A stretch of DNA of 64,000 nt from Paenibacillus ihbetae (GCF_002741055.1 NZ_CP016809.1:1364001-1428000), one strand, 5' to 3'; numbered from the stretch's first letter, positions 18,467-27,598 are shown. Notes: generated from the sequence alone by a model not told the origin. Numbers and translations: made by a program.

Positions 18467-19350
18467 CGGAGTTCGCCCTGGGACTTGCGGTAATGCTCCG
18501 GCGCAGTTCCCACCATTGTCTTGAACATCCGGCTGAAGTGGGCCAAATGCTTGAAGCCGGCCGCCCGGCTGATGTCCGTAATGCTCATATGGGGGTGCAG
18601 TCGCAGCAGGATTTTGGCCTGATTAATTCTTCGGTGGTACACGTATTTGAACACGGTCGTTCCGGTTACCTCCTTGAACAATGAGGACAAGTAGTGCTTC
18701 GTTAGATGCATGTCCCTGGCAATCCGGTCGAGCGTCAGATCCTCCATATAATGCTCCTCCACAAACGATACGACGTGCTGCACATGCCGCTCCTTATCGG
18801 AGATCGAGTCCTGCTGCTGCACCTCGCTTTGACACCAGCCCGCAATGACGTACAGCATTTCCTGAAGCCGAAGCTTCAAGCGCTCCTGCTTGAAAGCAGC
18901 TTCCGCCCCCCGCAGCCGGTTCATATCCTCCAGCAGCCGCTCAAACTCTTCTCTCCTCTGCCCGGTCAGCGTCATCCGGTGATTGCGCAGCGTCTCGAAA
19001 GGATCCAGCAGGACCGATCTTGCCGATTCGGGCAGCTCCCTGCACACCCAGGCGGGATCGAAATGGATAATGCTGCGGACATAGCGCGAGCCCGGCTCCA
19101 CATTCGGGCAATGCAGGGTCAGCCCGTTCATCAGGAGCAGATCCCCGGGCTTCAGCGCAAATACGGCGTCTCCGATCAGATACGTGCAGCGTCCTTCATG
19201 AAAATAATAAATTTCATAAAAAGCGTGGGAGTGGAATGTCCCGCCGGATAAAGGCCGGTCATTATAGCAGCCGAGTTCGATCGGTTCCCTCAGCAGCATC
19301 CGGTCAAAGCCCGGCATCCAGGATGGTGGAGTCGTCAACTGCGAAGACAT
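18463..19350 (-). CDS. AraC-family sugar regulator
   Basis: A 295-residue transcription regulator: N-terminal cupin-type sensor domain (about 30-125; HSHAFYEIYYF and LKPGDLLLMN) and C-terminal double HTH (about 190-290; LTLDRIARDMHLTKHYLSSLFKEVTG and SITDISRAAGFKHLAHFSRMFK). The ligand is probably a sugar, judging from the cluster. The frame opens at TTG 19383, but the ATG at 19350 follows AAGGGGGA. It lies just downstream of three sugar-metabolism genes on the same strand, with a 76-bp gap, so it may end that operon or have its own promoter. Confidence 0.87.
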   Translation of the reverse strand: MSSQLTTPPSWMPGFDRMLLREPIELGCYNDRPLSGGTFHSHAFYEIYYFHEGRCTYLIGDAVFALKPGDLLLMNGLTLHCPNVEPGSRYVRSIIHFDPAWVCRELPESARSVLLDPFETLRNHRMTLTGQRREEFERLLEDMNRLRGAEAAFKQERLKLRLQEMLYVIAGWCQSEVQQQDSISDKERHVQHVVSFVEEHYMEDLTLDRIARDMHLTKHYLSSLFKEVTGTTVFKYVYHRRINQAKILLRLHPHMSITDISRAAGFKHLAHFSRMFKTMVGTAPEHYRKSQGELR

Positions 19351-19426
19351 GTGGGAATCCCCCTTATCGAGGTTATGAATCAATTCCCCGGGAATTTTGG
19401 CGGGGTCTCCCTTTATTATAATGGAT

Positions 19427-20500
19427 TTATCCGATCCGCACGGCTAAGTTTTGGGCCTTGACGCACAGCTCTCCCGCTTTGAAGGCATGCTCCTGGGTCA
19501 TGGCGCGCTCCGTCCGCTCCAGGCAATCGAGAATCAGCTCACCGAAGAACGGATAGCCGACCTTCCCCGTCAGCTCCATATGGAACTCCCCGTCCTTGTT
19601 CACCAAGTACAGATGATCGCCATGCGGGTGTCTGGCAATGTCGATATACTTGCGAAGTTCAATATATCCGTCCGTGCCCAGGATGAAGGTTCTGCCGTCG
19701 CCCCATGTCCCGAGTCCCTCCGGCGTCAGCCAATCTACTCTGAAATAATTCGTCGCCCCGTTGTCGCCAAGCAGTGTAGCATCCCCGAAGTCCTCAAGCT
19801 CCGGATACATCGGATTTGCATAATTGCCGACCTTGCTGCTCAGCACCTGGGCATCCTTGCAGCCTGCGTAGAATAAAAACTGCTCGATCTGGTGGGAGCC
19901 GATATCGCATAAAATGCCCCCGTACTGCTCATGACGGAAAAACCAATCGGGCCGCCCTGCCGCATTCAACCGGTGCGGACCGGTGCCGAGCACCTGAACC
20001 ACCCTGCCGATCGCTCCATCCTGGATCAAGCGGCCGGCATGAACCGCGCTCTCCACATGAAGTCGTTCGCTGTAGTAAACCATGTATTTTCTGCCGGTTT
20101 CCGCCGCTTTCGCCCGGGCGGCCTCTACCTGCTCCAGCGTCGTAAACGGCGTTTTGTCGGTAAAATAATCCTTGCCGTGCGCCATTACCTTGAGCCCAAG
20201 CCCGCAGCGTTCCGAAGGGATGGCCGCAGCCGCGACCAGCTTCACCTCCGGATCCTCCAATATTTGCGCTTCGGAGGAAGCCGGCCGTACGCCGGGGTAT
20301 GCCTCGCAGAATGCTTTTACCTTCCCAGGGTCCGGATCGTACACCCATTTCAGCGTTGCCCCCGCCTCGATAAGGCCGTTGCACATACCGTAAATATGCC
20401 CATGCTCCAAAGCCATGGCCGCTATCGCGAACTCCCCGGGCTTGCAGACCGGCTGGGCTTTGCCTACCGGCGCATATCGCATTCCATCACTCCGGTTCAT
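19427..20500 (-). CDS. Gfo/Idh/MocA oxidoreductase A
   Basis: A 357-residue NAD(P)-dependent dehydrogenase of the glucose-fructose oxidoreductase / inositol dehydrogenase family. N-terminal Rossmann domain (to about 125), including GKDYFTDKTPFTT, where the family usually has EKP (here DKT), then the C-terminal alpha/beta domain with GGILCDIGSHQIEQFLFY (catalytic region). The start ATG follows AGGGGGAGG. It is the third of three genes transcribed together with a second family member and a sugar isomerase. The sugar substrate cannot be told from the sequence. Confidence 0.87.
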   Translation of the reverse strand: MNRSDGMRYAPVGKAQPVCKPGEFAIAAMALEHGHIYGMCNGLIEAGATLKWVYDPDPGKVKAFCEAYPGVRPASSEAQILEDPEVKLVAAAAIPSERCGLGLKVMAHGKDYFTDKTPFTTLEQVEAARAKAAETGRKYMVYYSERLHVESAVHAGRLIQDGAIGRVVQVLGTGPHRLNAAGRPDWFFRHEQYGGILCDIGSHQIEQFLFYAGCKDAQVLSSKVGNYANPMYPELEDFGDATLLGDNGATNYFRVDWLTPEGLGTWGDGRTFILGTDGYIELRKYIDIARHPHGDHLYLVNKDGEFHMELTGKVGYPFFGELILDCLERTERAMTQEHAFKAGELCVKAQNLAVRIG

Positions 20501-20526
20501 ATTGCTGCCTCCCCTATTTCTTGTAT

Positions 20527-21696
20527 TTAGTAGGTTCCGAATGTTTTGCTCATATCGACGGGGCCGATCTCCCGCACCGTCTTCTCTCCGGTCGAGGCGG
20601 CGATCCGCTCCTGCAGAAGGTCATAGTACAGATCCTCATCCAGCGGCAGATCCACCCAGTTGTCCGTCCACGTGGACAGATGCATTGCATTCGACAGGGT
20701 AAGTCCATGGATTCCTTCTTCGCCCGGGGCGATTAACGGGGTGCCGTGCAATATGGCATCCGTAAAATTTTGAATAATGCCGTTATGCTGCGGATTGTCT
20801 CCCACAATCGGAACGTCGCACTTCCAGCATTCCGGTTCGCCGAAGCCGCCGGTATACTGACGGTTGAATTCCGGCTCCGGCACCCGAAGTCTCCAAAAAG
20901 TAAGATTGCCGTTTTCGATGACGATTTTCCCGCGGTCTCCCGTCACTTCAAACCGGTTCGTGCCCGGCGCTTCGCCGGTGGTCGTGATAAATACGGCGGT
21001 GGCGCCGTTTTCGTATTCCGCGTAAGCGGTCACGTCGTCTTCGACTTCGATGTTGCGGTACTTGCCGAACGCGCAAAATGCCCGAATTCTCTTCGGCATC
21101 ATGCCGGTCGTCCATTGCCATAAATCGAGCTGGTGCGGAGATTGATTGATCAACACCCCGCCGCCTTCCCCGGACCAGGTCGCACGCCAGCCTCCCGAAT
21201 CGTAATAGCTCTGGGAACGGTACCAGTTGGTCACGATCCAGTTCATGCGCCGGATTTCGCCGAGCTCTCCATCCGCAATCAGCTCCCGCAGCTTCTTATA
21301 AAGCGGATTGCATCGCTGATTGTACATGATCGAGAACACTTTGCCGCTTGCAGCCGCTGCGCTATTCATCTCGCGGACCTGCTTGGTATAGACGCCGGCC
21401 GGTTTCTCGATCAGCACATGCAGCCCCCGGTTCAGCGCCTGAATCGCTTCCTGCGGATGCCCGTAATGCGGAGTTGCTATAATGACCGCGTCCACCTCTC
21501 CTGATGTCATCATCGCATCCACGTCGCTAAAGATTTGCACATCCGAAGGCAGCGTCTCTTTGGCCGTCTCCTGCTTGGCCGGATTAAAATCGCATACGGC
21601 GCTGAGACGTGCTCCCGCGATCCGTCCAGCCGCGAGCGACTTGGCATGCGAGAAGCCCATTCCGAGACCGATCACACCAATACGAACTTGCTCCAT
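20527..21696 (-). CDS. Gfo/Idh/MocA oxidoreductase B
   Basis: A 389-residue NAD(P)-dependent sugar dehydrogenase-like protein: Rossmann fold with GVIGLGMGFSHAKSL near the N-terminus, EKPAG in the context HVLIEKPAGVY (about 98-102), and a C-terminal substrate domain with GGVLINQSPHQLDLWQWTTG. The open frame runs to 21714, but the ATG at 21696 follows GGGAGGATT and gives the usual MEQVRIGVIG start. It is distant from its neighbour oxidoreductase A, so the pair is not a recent duplication. Predicted to act sequentially with the isomerase on one sugar or inositol-like substrate (inference). Confidence 0.9.
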   Translation of the reverse strand: MEQVRIGVIGLGMGFSHAKSLAAGRIAGARLSAVCDFNPAKQETAKETLPSDVQIFSDVDAMMTSGEVDAVIIATPHYGHPQEAIQALNRGLHVLIEKPAGVYTKQVREMNSAAAASGKVFSIMYNQRCNPLYKKLRELIADGELGEIRRMNWIVTNWYRSQSYYDSGGWRATWSGEGGGVLINQSPHQLDLWQWTTGMMPKRIRAFCAFGKYRNIEVEDDVTAYAEYENGATAVFITTTGEAPGTNRFEVTGDRGKIVIENGNLTFWRLRVPEPEFNRQYTGGFGEPECWKCDVPIVGDNPQHNGIIQNFTDAILHGTPLIAPGEEGIHGLTLSNAMHLSTWTDNWVDLPLDEDLYYDLLQERIAASTGEKTVREIGPVDMSKTFGTY

Positions 21697-21763
21697 ACTG
21701 CAATCCTCCCTCATACGTATGCATTTTCAATTACGCATCTATGTTAATTAAGCGAATCCTACC

Positions 21764-22630
21764 TTACGCGAATTGTTTATCTTCGCTCCACTGCTTCATC
21801 TGCTCGGCAAAGCGAAGCAGCATCTCGGTCGAACCGTACGTGCCGCTAAAATCCTCGATACCGAAAAAGCCGTCATAACCAACCGACTTCAAATCCCGGA
21901 TAACCTGACGCCACGGAACGGCGCCTTGCGCAAGCGGCGTCCATTCTCCGCTCCACGTCGCCTCGGTCCCGTCCTCTGACGGTTGCTTGCGGTAACCGCC
22001 ATTTTTCACATGAACATGGGCCAAGTAAGGACCGAGGAGCTCCAGTCCCATGCGATAATTTTCGTAGCCTTCATGAACCATATTTCCTGGGTCGTACAAT
22101 ACGCCGACATGCTGGGGAGAGCAATGCGATACGAGCCGGTATGCAAGCCCGGCGCTCGGCGCAATGGTGTTGTGGTGCGTTTCAACCAATGCCTTAACAT
22201 CGTAAGCGGCAGCCAACTCCTCAACCTCCAGCAGGTATTTTACAGCTTGCTCGTACAGCTCATTGTAGTTGGCGCTTCGATTGTAAGCCGGAATGCCGGC
22301 GCGTATGAAAGAGGCTCCGACCAGCTTGGCCGCCTTCATCACTTTTTCCGTTTCTGCCAGGTCGCCGCAGGTTAAATACGGAACGACGGCAATGCTCTGC
22401 CTGCCGTGCAGCTCCGCGGCATGCTTGAATCGCAGCCAGTCCTGCTCCGTCCCGCCGGGGTCCATGGAGCATTGATTATGCCTCCAGAAGGAAGGCTTCT
22501 CCTCCTCGGCTCCGACCGGGATTTCCTTAAATCGCCATTCGATCCCCTCGATACCGGCAACGGCTGCGGCCTTAGCCAGCTGTTCTGGCTGCAAGTCGGG
22601 GGTTGCAACCGTAAATACAGACAATTTCAT
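21764..22630 (-). CDS. Sugar phosphate isomerase/epimerase (AP endonuclease 2 fold)
   Basis: A 288-residue TIM barrel of the xylose isomerase-like family. The metal-site segments ALVETHHNT (Glu and His), GVLYDPGNM (Asp), LAHVHVKNG (His) and FGIEDF (Glu) are all present. It is the first gene of the operon with the two Gfo/Idh enzymes. The ATG follows AGAGGATGGG. Its leader carries two dyads close to the start (see separate entry). The exact sugar is unknown; relatives act on ketoses, inosose or hydroxypyruvate. Confidence 0.87.
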   Translation of the reverse strand: MKLSVFTVATPDLQPEQLAKAAAVAGIEGIEWRFKEIPVGAEEEKPSFWRHNQCSMDPGGTEQDWLRFKHAAELHGRQSIAVVPYLTCGDLAETEKVMKAAKLVGASFIRAGIPAYNRSANYNELYEQAVKYLLEVEELAAAYDVKALVETHHNTIAPSAGLAYRLVSHCSPQHVGVLYDPGNMVHEGYENYRMGLELLGPYLAHVHVKNGGYRKQPSEDGTEATWSGEWTPLAQGAVPWRQVIRDLKSVGYDGFFGIEDFSGTYGSTEMLLRFAEQMKQWSEDKQFA

Positions 22631-22651
22631 GGTACGCCCATCCTCTCATAT

Positions 22652-22695
22652 CCCCGATCATCGGGGAAATTTAACTATAATTGGACTCTTCCAAT
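22652..22695 (-). promoter_or_regulatory. Two dyads in the leader of the sugar operon
   Basis: CCCCGATCATCGGGG (22652-22666) is a perfect palindrome just upstream of the ribosome site. ATTGGA and TCCAAT separated by CTCT form a second dyad at 22680-22695. Either may be an operator, perhaps for the AraC regulator, or the first a hairpin near the ribosome site. The remaining 22696-22959 shows no gene; it holds a TATAAT at about 22863 on a symmetric stretch and a CCTTTGCATATGCAAAAAGG palindrome near 22923. Confidence 0.35.
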
Positions 22696-22959
22696 CCCGC
22701 CTGCCAGCGGTTACGATCTTAGGCTCCTCTACGAAGACAGCGCTGCCATTCCTGCTATGGCCGGATATGATCCATCGTAGCACAGTCCGATCTGCAAACC
22801 TATAGCTCCGTCTATGGACCTTAACCACAATCAAATAATGAGCGTAAAAAGCGTTTCAGATTATAATGGTTATCATGCAGCAGTCATCACTACACCGCGC
22901 GCTGGGAGACGCAAGCCGGATGCCTTTGCATATGCAAAAAGGCTCCACTCATGCATAAA

Positions 22960-22996
22960 GAGACTGCCCCAAGGTCAATGACCTTGAGGCAGTCTC
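22960..22996 (-). terminator. Terminator after yqeM
   Basis: GAGACTGCC-CAAGGT pairs with ACCTTG-GGCAGTCTC around CAATG, a nearly perfect 16-bp stem. On the minus strand a short TTTATG follows. It marks the end of the yqeG-to-yqeM transcript. Confidence 0.65.
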
Positions 22997-23023
22997 AACA
23001 TGATATAAGGTTTTCCCGTCATC

Positions 23024-23794
23024 TTATTTAATGGCTACGAAGAACAGTCGGGCAGCGTCGTCACCGGCTTCCACCCACTCGAAATCGGCATAGCATTTGA
23101 CGTCGCGGAAGCCTGCTTTGATAAGCTCTACCTTCATCCATTCGGGGTCATATCCCCGCTGGATATGCGTTTCTTCAAAGCGGCGGTAGACGGCAGGGTC
23201 TTGATGATCCCGTGCGAAGATGGTCAAATGATGCTCGATTTCACAGCGGGGCTCATCCAAATCACAGGTCCATATGTAGGAGACCTCCCGCTCATCCAGC
23301 ACGAATGGCTGCTCCGCATCATAACGGATCAGCGTGTTCGGATGGTGCACGTCAAACAAAAACGTCCCGCCTTCCTTGAGCCCTTCATACGTACGGACGA
23401 AGGCGGAACGAATATCCTTCTCCTCCAGCAAATAGTTGAAGCAGTCGCAAAACGAGATGACCGAATCAACCGGCTCCGGCAGCTCCCAGGAACGCATGTC
23501 CTGCTGGACCCAGCGGACGCTCCCTTCGCGGAACAGCCGGCTGCCCTGCGGCGATCCTTCCAGTTTCCGCCTGGCAACAGACAGCATATCGGCCGACAAA
23601 TCGATGCCTGTCACCTCAAAACCGGAGTTCACCAGCGGTATCGTTATGCTGCCGGTTCCGCAGCCGAGCTCCGCGATGCTTCTCGGCATGCCATGCTTGT
23701 CCCAGGCCGTTCTCGCGAAGCGGATCCAGTCGGGGTATGGCATATCTTCCATAAGCTGATCATATACGTAAGCAAACTTTCGGTAAGACAACAT
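23024..23794 (-). CDS. yqeM: SAM-dependent methyltransferase YqeM
   Basis: A 256-residue class I methyltransferase with motif I ELGCGTGSITIPL (about 41-53), GIDLSADML and a DSVISFCDCFNYL segment. It is conserved in the yqe operon after rsfS, but the substrate is not firmly known. In this genome a CvfB-type gene lies between rsfS and yqeM. It is the last gene of the transcript before a terminator. The ATG has GTGGTG upstream, only a weak ribosome site. Confidence 0.85.
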   Translation of the reverse strand: MLSYRKFAYVYDQLMEDMPYPDWIRFARTAWDKHGMPRSIAELGCGTGSITIPLVNSGFEVTGIDLSADMLSVARRKLEGSPQGSRLFREGSVRWVQQDMRSWELPEPVDSVISFCDCFNYLLEEKDIRSAFVRTYEGLKEGGTFLFDVHHPNTLIRYDAEQPFVLDEREVSYIWTCDLDEPRCEIEHHLTIFARDHQDPAVYRRFEETHIQRGYDPEWMKVELIKAGFRDVKCYADFEWVEAGDDAARLFFVAIK

Positions 23795-23831
23795 GCTGAC
23801 ACCACTTTCCCAGAAGCTTCTTCTTCGGTCG

Positions 23832-24734
23832 CTATTCGGCCGAACCGGAATTCTCCTCTTTTTTCACCAGATACGTCCAGCTTTCCTTCTGTGTGACCAG
23901 GCCATCCTTCATCAATTTCCCGAGCGCACGCTTAAATGCAGATTTGCTGATGCCAAAGCGCTGCTTAATAATGTCGGGAGGCGTTTCATCGGAGTACGGC
24001 ATTGCGCCACCCGGACGTTCCTTCAGGAACGCCAGCAGCCGGTCTGCATCATCGTTACGTCCGATCTCTTTGCGAGGTACCATCGACAGATTCACCCGGC
24101 CGTCCTCGCGAATATGGCTCACCCGTACGCGAACCTCTTCGCCAAGACGAAGAAGCCGCGTCCGCTCCGAGGAGTGGATCATGCCGATCGCCCCAAATCC
24201 GACCACGCCCCCGTCGACGATAACGAAGGTTCCCATCTGCAGCGGTTTGTACACCAGTGCCGTAAACCATTCGCCCATCCACGATTTCGGCGCGTGGAAG
24301 GCGAGCGGAGCGAGCTCCTGCTCACCCGCAAGCTTGGCGCGCAGCCTGCCTTGCTTATCATGCTCCATCGTTACGAAAACGTGATCACCCACCTGCGGAT
24401 GGAGCTCTTTCATCTCGGGCAGCTCCCGGATCGGGAGCAGCAGCTGCCTTCCGAGTCCCATTTCCAGAAAACAGCCGAGCCGGGGATGAACGTCCGCCAC
24501 CTCCAGCTTTGCCGTTTCACCAAGGGTAAGCAGCGGCTTTTTCATCGTTGCTGCCAAACGGTCTTCCGTATCGAAGAAGATGAATACCTCGACGGTATCC
24601 CCCGGAGCAATGCTCCCGGTCACTTCCGAATAGTGCAGCAGGACATCCCGGTCGCCGCCATCAAGAAAGTAGCCGTAAGGCGAAACCTCCCTGGAAACCG
24701 TAAGCTGGACGATCGTGCCCGCGATCAGGCTCAT
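23832..24734 (-). CDS. cvfB: CvfB-type S1 RNA-binding protein
   Basis: A 300-residue protein of the CvfB/YitL family. It has three S1-like OB domains (from about 3, 65 and 140; GYFLDGGDRDVLLHYSE and GAIGMIHSSE are the clearest) and a C-terminal winged helix (about 235-290: PPDIIKQRFGISKSAFKRALGKLMKDGLV). CvfB in Staphylococcus binds RNA and affects virulence gene expression. The ATG at 24734 overlaps the rsfS stop as ATGA, so translation is coupled. The family is normally located elsewhere in Bacillus; its place in the yqe operon is a local feature. Confidence 0.87.
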   Translation of the reverse strand: MSLIAGTIVQLTVSREVSPYGYFLDGGDRDVLLHYSEVTGSIAPGDTVEVFIFFDTEDRLAATMKKPLLTLGETAKLEVADVHPRLGCFLEMGLGRQLLLPIRELPEMKELHPQVGDHVFVTMEHDKQGRLRAKLAGEQELAPLAFHAPKSWMGEWFTALVYKPLQMGTFVIVDGGVVGFGAIGMIHSSERTRLLRLGEEVRVRVSHIREDGRVNLSMVPRKEIGRNDDADRLLAFLKERPGGAMPYSDETPPDIIKQRFGISKSAFKRALGKLMKDGLVTQKESWTYLVKKEENSGSAE

Positions 24735-25078
24735 ACGTTCTCCACCACTTTGGCATCCGACCACAAGCGCTCGATGTTGTAATACTCGCGCTCGTCCCGG
24801 TGGAAGATATGGACGACAACATCCCCGATATCCATCAGCACCCAGCGGGCAGCATCCATGCCTTCCAGCCCCCGAAGAGCTACGCCTTTATCATGGATCC
24901 GTTTGCGGATCTCCGTTGCGATCGCCTGAACCTGCGTATTCGAATTCCCGTGGCAAATAACAAAATAATCCGCCACAAGCGAGATGCCTCTCAGATCCAG
25001 AACGACCAAATCGTTCGCTTTCTTATCCTCTGCGGCCTCTACCGCTATATTTAACAATTCTTCCGGTGTTATCGTCAT
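24731..25078 (-). CDS. rsfS: Ribosome silencing factor RsfS
   Basis: A 115-residue protein (YqeL/Iojap family) that binds uL14 and blocks 50S-30S joining in stationary phase or starvation. Typical segments are DLVVLDLRGISLVADYFVICHGNSNTQVQAIA and GMDAARWVLMDIGDVVVHIF. The start ATG overlaps the yqeK stop (ATGA) and its own stop overlaps the next gene, so yqeK-rsfS-cvfB are translationally coupled. Confidence 0.95.
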   Translation of the reverse strand: MTITPEELLNIAVEAAEDKKANDLVVLDLRGISLVADYFVICHGNSNTQVQAIATEIRKRIHDKGVALRGLEGMDAARWVLMDIGDVVVHIFHRDEREYYNIERLWSDAKVVENV

Positions 25079-25653
25079 GAATTCGCCTCCAATTGCTTAA
25101 TGAGATCGTTGCGGGCTAGCACCGTCAACGGAAAAATGATCTGTCTGCGTGACAGCAGATGTCCGATCGTCGAATCAAACCCGGCTGCGAGCGCCTCTTC
25201 AAGGCTATGGTTGGCCAGTTCCCGAATATTATTCACACCGGGGAAATCTCTCCCCGGCTCAATATAATCGGCCAAACACACCACCTTGTCCAGCAGGCTC
25301 ATCCCGACGCGCCCCGAGGTGTGATAGCGGATAGCATCGAGCACCTCGGCATCCGTTACCCCATAATCCCGCTCTGCGACGATCGCGCCCACTTCGGCAT
25401 GCCACAGCTGCTTGTCATATTGGAGCAGCTCCGAGGATTCTCCCTGCTCCTCGAGCACCTTCCGGAGCTTTTCGACCGGCCAGTATTTGGCTACATCATG
25501 TAAAATCGCAGCCAAATCCGCTTTCCGGGGATCGGCCCCGAACCGGTCGGCCAATATAACGGCCGTCTCCATAACACCCTTCGTATGCTCCCAGCGCTTG
25601 GCCGGCATCTGGGAGGAGACGGCTTCGATCAGGTCTTCACGGCTGTACACCAT
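25075..25653 (-). CDS. yqeK: YqeK HD-domain Ap4A hydrolase
   Basis: A 192-residue HD-superfamily phosphohydrolase. The metal ligands are visible as His in RWEHTKGV, HD in AILHDVAKYW, His in LWHAEVGA and RYHTSG, and Asp in CLADYIEPGRDF. Family members split diadenosine tetraphosphate into two ADP. The frame opens at 25671, but the ATG at 25653 follows TAGGAGCGG. The start lies inside the end of nadD (17-bp overlap), matching the conserved nadD-yqeK pairing. Confidence 0.92.
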   Translation of the reverse strand: MVYSREDLIEAVSSQMPAKRWEHTKGVMETAVILADRFGADPRKADLAAILHDVAKYWPVEKLRKVLEEQGESSELLQYDKQLWHAEVGAIVAERDYGVTDAEVLDAIRYHTSGRVGMSLLDKVVCLADYIEPGRDFPGVNNIRELANHSLEEALAAGFDSTIGHLLSRRQIIFPLTVLARNDLIKQLEANS

Positions 25654-26227
25654 ATATACCGCTCCTAACAATATAATCGTACACGCGATCCGGCACCATG
25701 TAGCGGATGGAGCCGCCGGCGGCTGCCTGCTGCCGGATCATCGTGGATGAAATATCGATCAACGGCATGTCCGCGATCCGTACCACCCGTCTAAGAAAAT
25801 CCGGCAGCGATTCTACGTTCAGCTTCGTCCCCGGACGGTTGACCCCGATAAACGTCAGCATTCCCGCAAGCTCCTCGATCCGGTTCCATTTCGGGAGATA
25901 TTCCACCATATCCGCCCCGATGATGAAAGCAAAATCATGCTCGGGATACATCTCCCGAAGCTCCTTGACCGTATCGACCGTATAGGAAATGCCGCCGCGC
26001 CTGATTTCAATGTCCAGCGTGCGGAAGGACGGGTGGCCGGCAACCGCTTCGGCCGTCATTTCAAGCCGCATCATCCCGGTGACGCCCGCATCCTCCTTAT
26101 GCGGAGGAATATGGCTTGGCATGAACCACACTTCCTCCAGGCCATAAGCGACGCGCGCCGCCTCAGCCGCCAGCATATGTCCGATATGAACAGGGTCGAA
26201 GGTTCCCCCCATGATCCCTATTTTCAT
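25637..26227 (-). CDS. nadD: Nicotinate-nucleotide adenylyltransferase
   Basis: A 196-residue enzyme that converts nicotinate mononucleotide and ATP to deamido-NAD. GGTFDPVHIGH at 7-17 is the nucleotidyltransferase phosphate loop, and ISSTMIR (near residue 160) the second conserved motif. The GTG at 26236 is in frame, but the ATG at 26227 follows GGGAGGTGA at six bases. It is in the conserved yhbY-nadD-yqeK order. Confidence 0.95.
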   Translation of the reverse strand: MKIGIMGGTFDPVHIGHMLAAEAARVAYGLEEVWFMPSHIPPHKEDAGVTGMMRLEMTAEAVAGHPSFRTLDIEIRRGGISYTVDTVKELREMYPEHDFAFIIGADMVEYLPKWNRIEELAGMLTFIGVNRPGTKLNVESLPDFLRRVVRIADMPLIDISSTMIRQQAAAGGSIRYMVPDRVYDYIVRSGIYGVQP

Positions 26228-26284
26228 TCGGCTCACCTCCCCTAGTCAGAGGACTATGATTACTCTGAACACCGATCCTCTGCC

Positions 26285-26575
26285 TTAAGGCAGTTCGATC
26301 GTCTTATGATCCTTCGATTCCTTATAGAGAACAATCGTCTTTCCGATAACTTGGACCAATTCGGCGCCGGCCCCTTCGGCCAGCTCCTCGGCGATGTCGC
26401 GAGGATCCTCCAGGCAGTTGTTGAGCACCGATATTTTCAGCAGCTCCCGCTTCTCAATTGCTTCTTCGATATGGCGGATCAGATGCTCATTGCTGCCGCC
26501 TTTGCCTACCTGGAACAGCGGATCCAAATGATGGGCAAGCGAACGTAAGTGTCGTTTTTGCTTTCCTGTTAACAT
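26285..26575 (-). CDS. yhbY: YhbY-type ribosome-associated RNA-binding protein
   Basis: A 96-residue CRM-domain protein (YqeI in B. subtilis) linked to 50S subunit assembly. The sequence MLTGKQKRHLRSLAHHLDPLFQVGKGG contains the family's GxxG-like loop (VGKGG), and the C-terminus GAELVQVIGKTIVLYK completes the fold. The ATG follows AGGGGTAATG. It lies between aroE and nadD; the gap to aroE (104 bp) shows no clear signal. Confidence 0.93.
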   Translation of the reverse strand: MLTGKQKRHLRSLAHHLDPLFQVGKGGSNEHLIRHIEEAIEKRELLKISVLNNCLEDPRDIAEELAEGAGAELVQVIGKTIVLYKESKDHKTIELP

Positions 26576-26679
26576 GCTTGGTCATTACCCCTTAATTCAT
26601 CATCTATACAAGCCTTTTCGCTTGTTTGAAAACTATATTGTAGCTTTAGCTTACCCATTAATCAATAAGAATGAATCCT

Positions 26680-27534
26680 TTACAGCAAGCTTGCGAGTAC
26701 CGCTTCCTTCATCGCCTGCACCGGTGCCCTGAGACCGGTCCAATATTCCAGGGCATAAGCGCCCTGATTGATGAACATGCCCAGTCCCCCGTGCACGGTG
26801 CAATTCCTCTGCTCGCTCTGCAGCAGCAGCTCGGTTTTCAGCGGATTATAGATCAGGTCGCTGACGACCGCCCCCTCAGGAATCCATTCCGGATGAACCG
26901 GCATTTCTGAAATTCGGGGGTGCATGCCGACCGATGTCGTATTAATGATGACCTCCGCTCGCGAAAGCACGTCCTTAGCATGCTCTTCGCCGCAGCCGTG
27001 AAGCTCGGCCATCGTTCCCCATTCCTCCGCAAGCGCCTTGGCCTTGTCTTCGGTCCGGTTAATGATGGAGATCGATTCCGGCTGTTCGCCGATCAAGGCA
27101 TAAATGATGCCGCGGGCAGCACCGCCGGCTCCGAGCACCGCAATACGCTTGCCCTTGAGATCTGGGCATGCCTCCTCCTTCAAGGAACGCACATACCCGA
27201 TTCCGTCTGTATTGTAGCCCGTCAGCCTGCCGTTATCGTTCACAATCGTGTTGACGGCGCCGATCCGGGCCGCGCCCTCATCAACGGCATCCAAATACTG
27301 CATGACTTCCACCTTATGGGGGATCGTTACGTTCACTCCGCGAAATCCGAGCGTCTTCACCGCATCAATCGCCTCCCCCAATCGTTCAGGCCGGATATGG
27401 AGCGGTATATAAGCCCCCTGCAAGCCTAAAGCGGCAAGTGCCGCGTTATGCATGGCCGGCGATTTGGAATGGCCGATAGGATCTCCCATGACGCCGAGCT
27501 TCAAATAATCGGTGCCGGCTTGTGTCTCCTTCAT
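26680..27534 (-). CDS. aroE: Shikimate dehydrogenase
   Basis: A 284-residue NADPH enzyme that reduces 3-dehydroshikimate in aromatic amino-acid synthesis. Substrate-site residues lie in GDPIGHSKSPAMHNAA (17-32) and NVTIPHKV (catalytic Lys), followed by YNTDGIGY and the NADP loop GAGGAARGI. The ATG follows a GGGGGAG site. It is in the yqeH-aroE-yhbY order of the Bacillus locus. Confidence 0.95.
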   Translation of the reverse strand: MKETQAGTDYLKLGVMGDPIGHSKSPAMHNAALAALGLQGAYIPLHIRPERLGEAIDAVKTLGFRGVNVTIPHKVEVMQYLDAVDEGAARIGAVNTIVNDNGRLTGYNTDGIGYVRSLKEEACPDLKGKRIAVLGAGGAARGIIYALIGEQPESISIINRTEDKAKALAEEWGTMAELHGCGEEHAKDVLSRAEVIINTTSVGMHPRISEMPVHPEWIPEGAVVSDLIYNPLKTELLLQSEQRNCTVHGGLGMFINQGAYALEYWTGLRAPVQAMKEAVLASLL

Positions 27535-27598
27535 TGTATCTCCCCCGTATCTCCCGTGAATAACCGTCTTCGGCCTGGAAGACGCGTTAACGACGTAT

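Noticed and set aside
22841..22860. cre-like sequence CTGAAACGCTTTTTACGC on the minus strand
   Set aside because: The central two bases are GC and the spacing of the arms does not match the CcpA consensus. More likely a chance symmetric AT/GC pattern.
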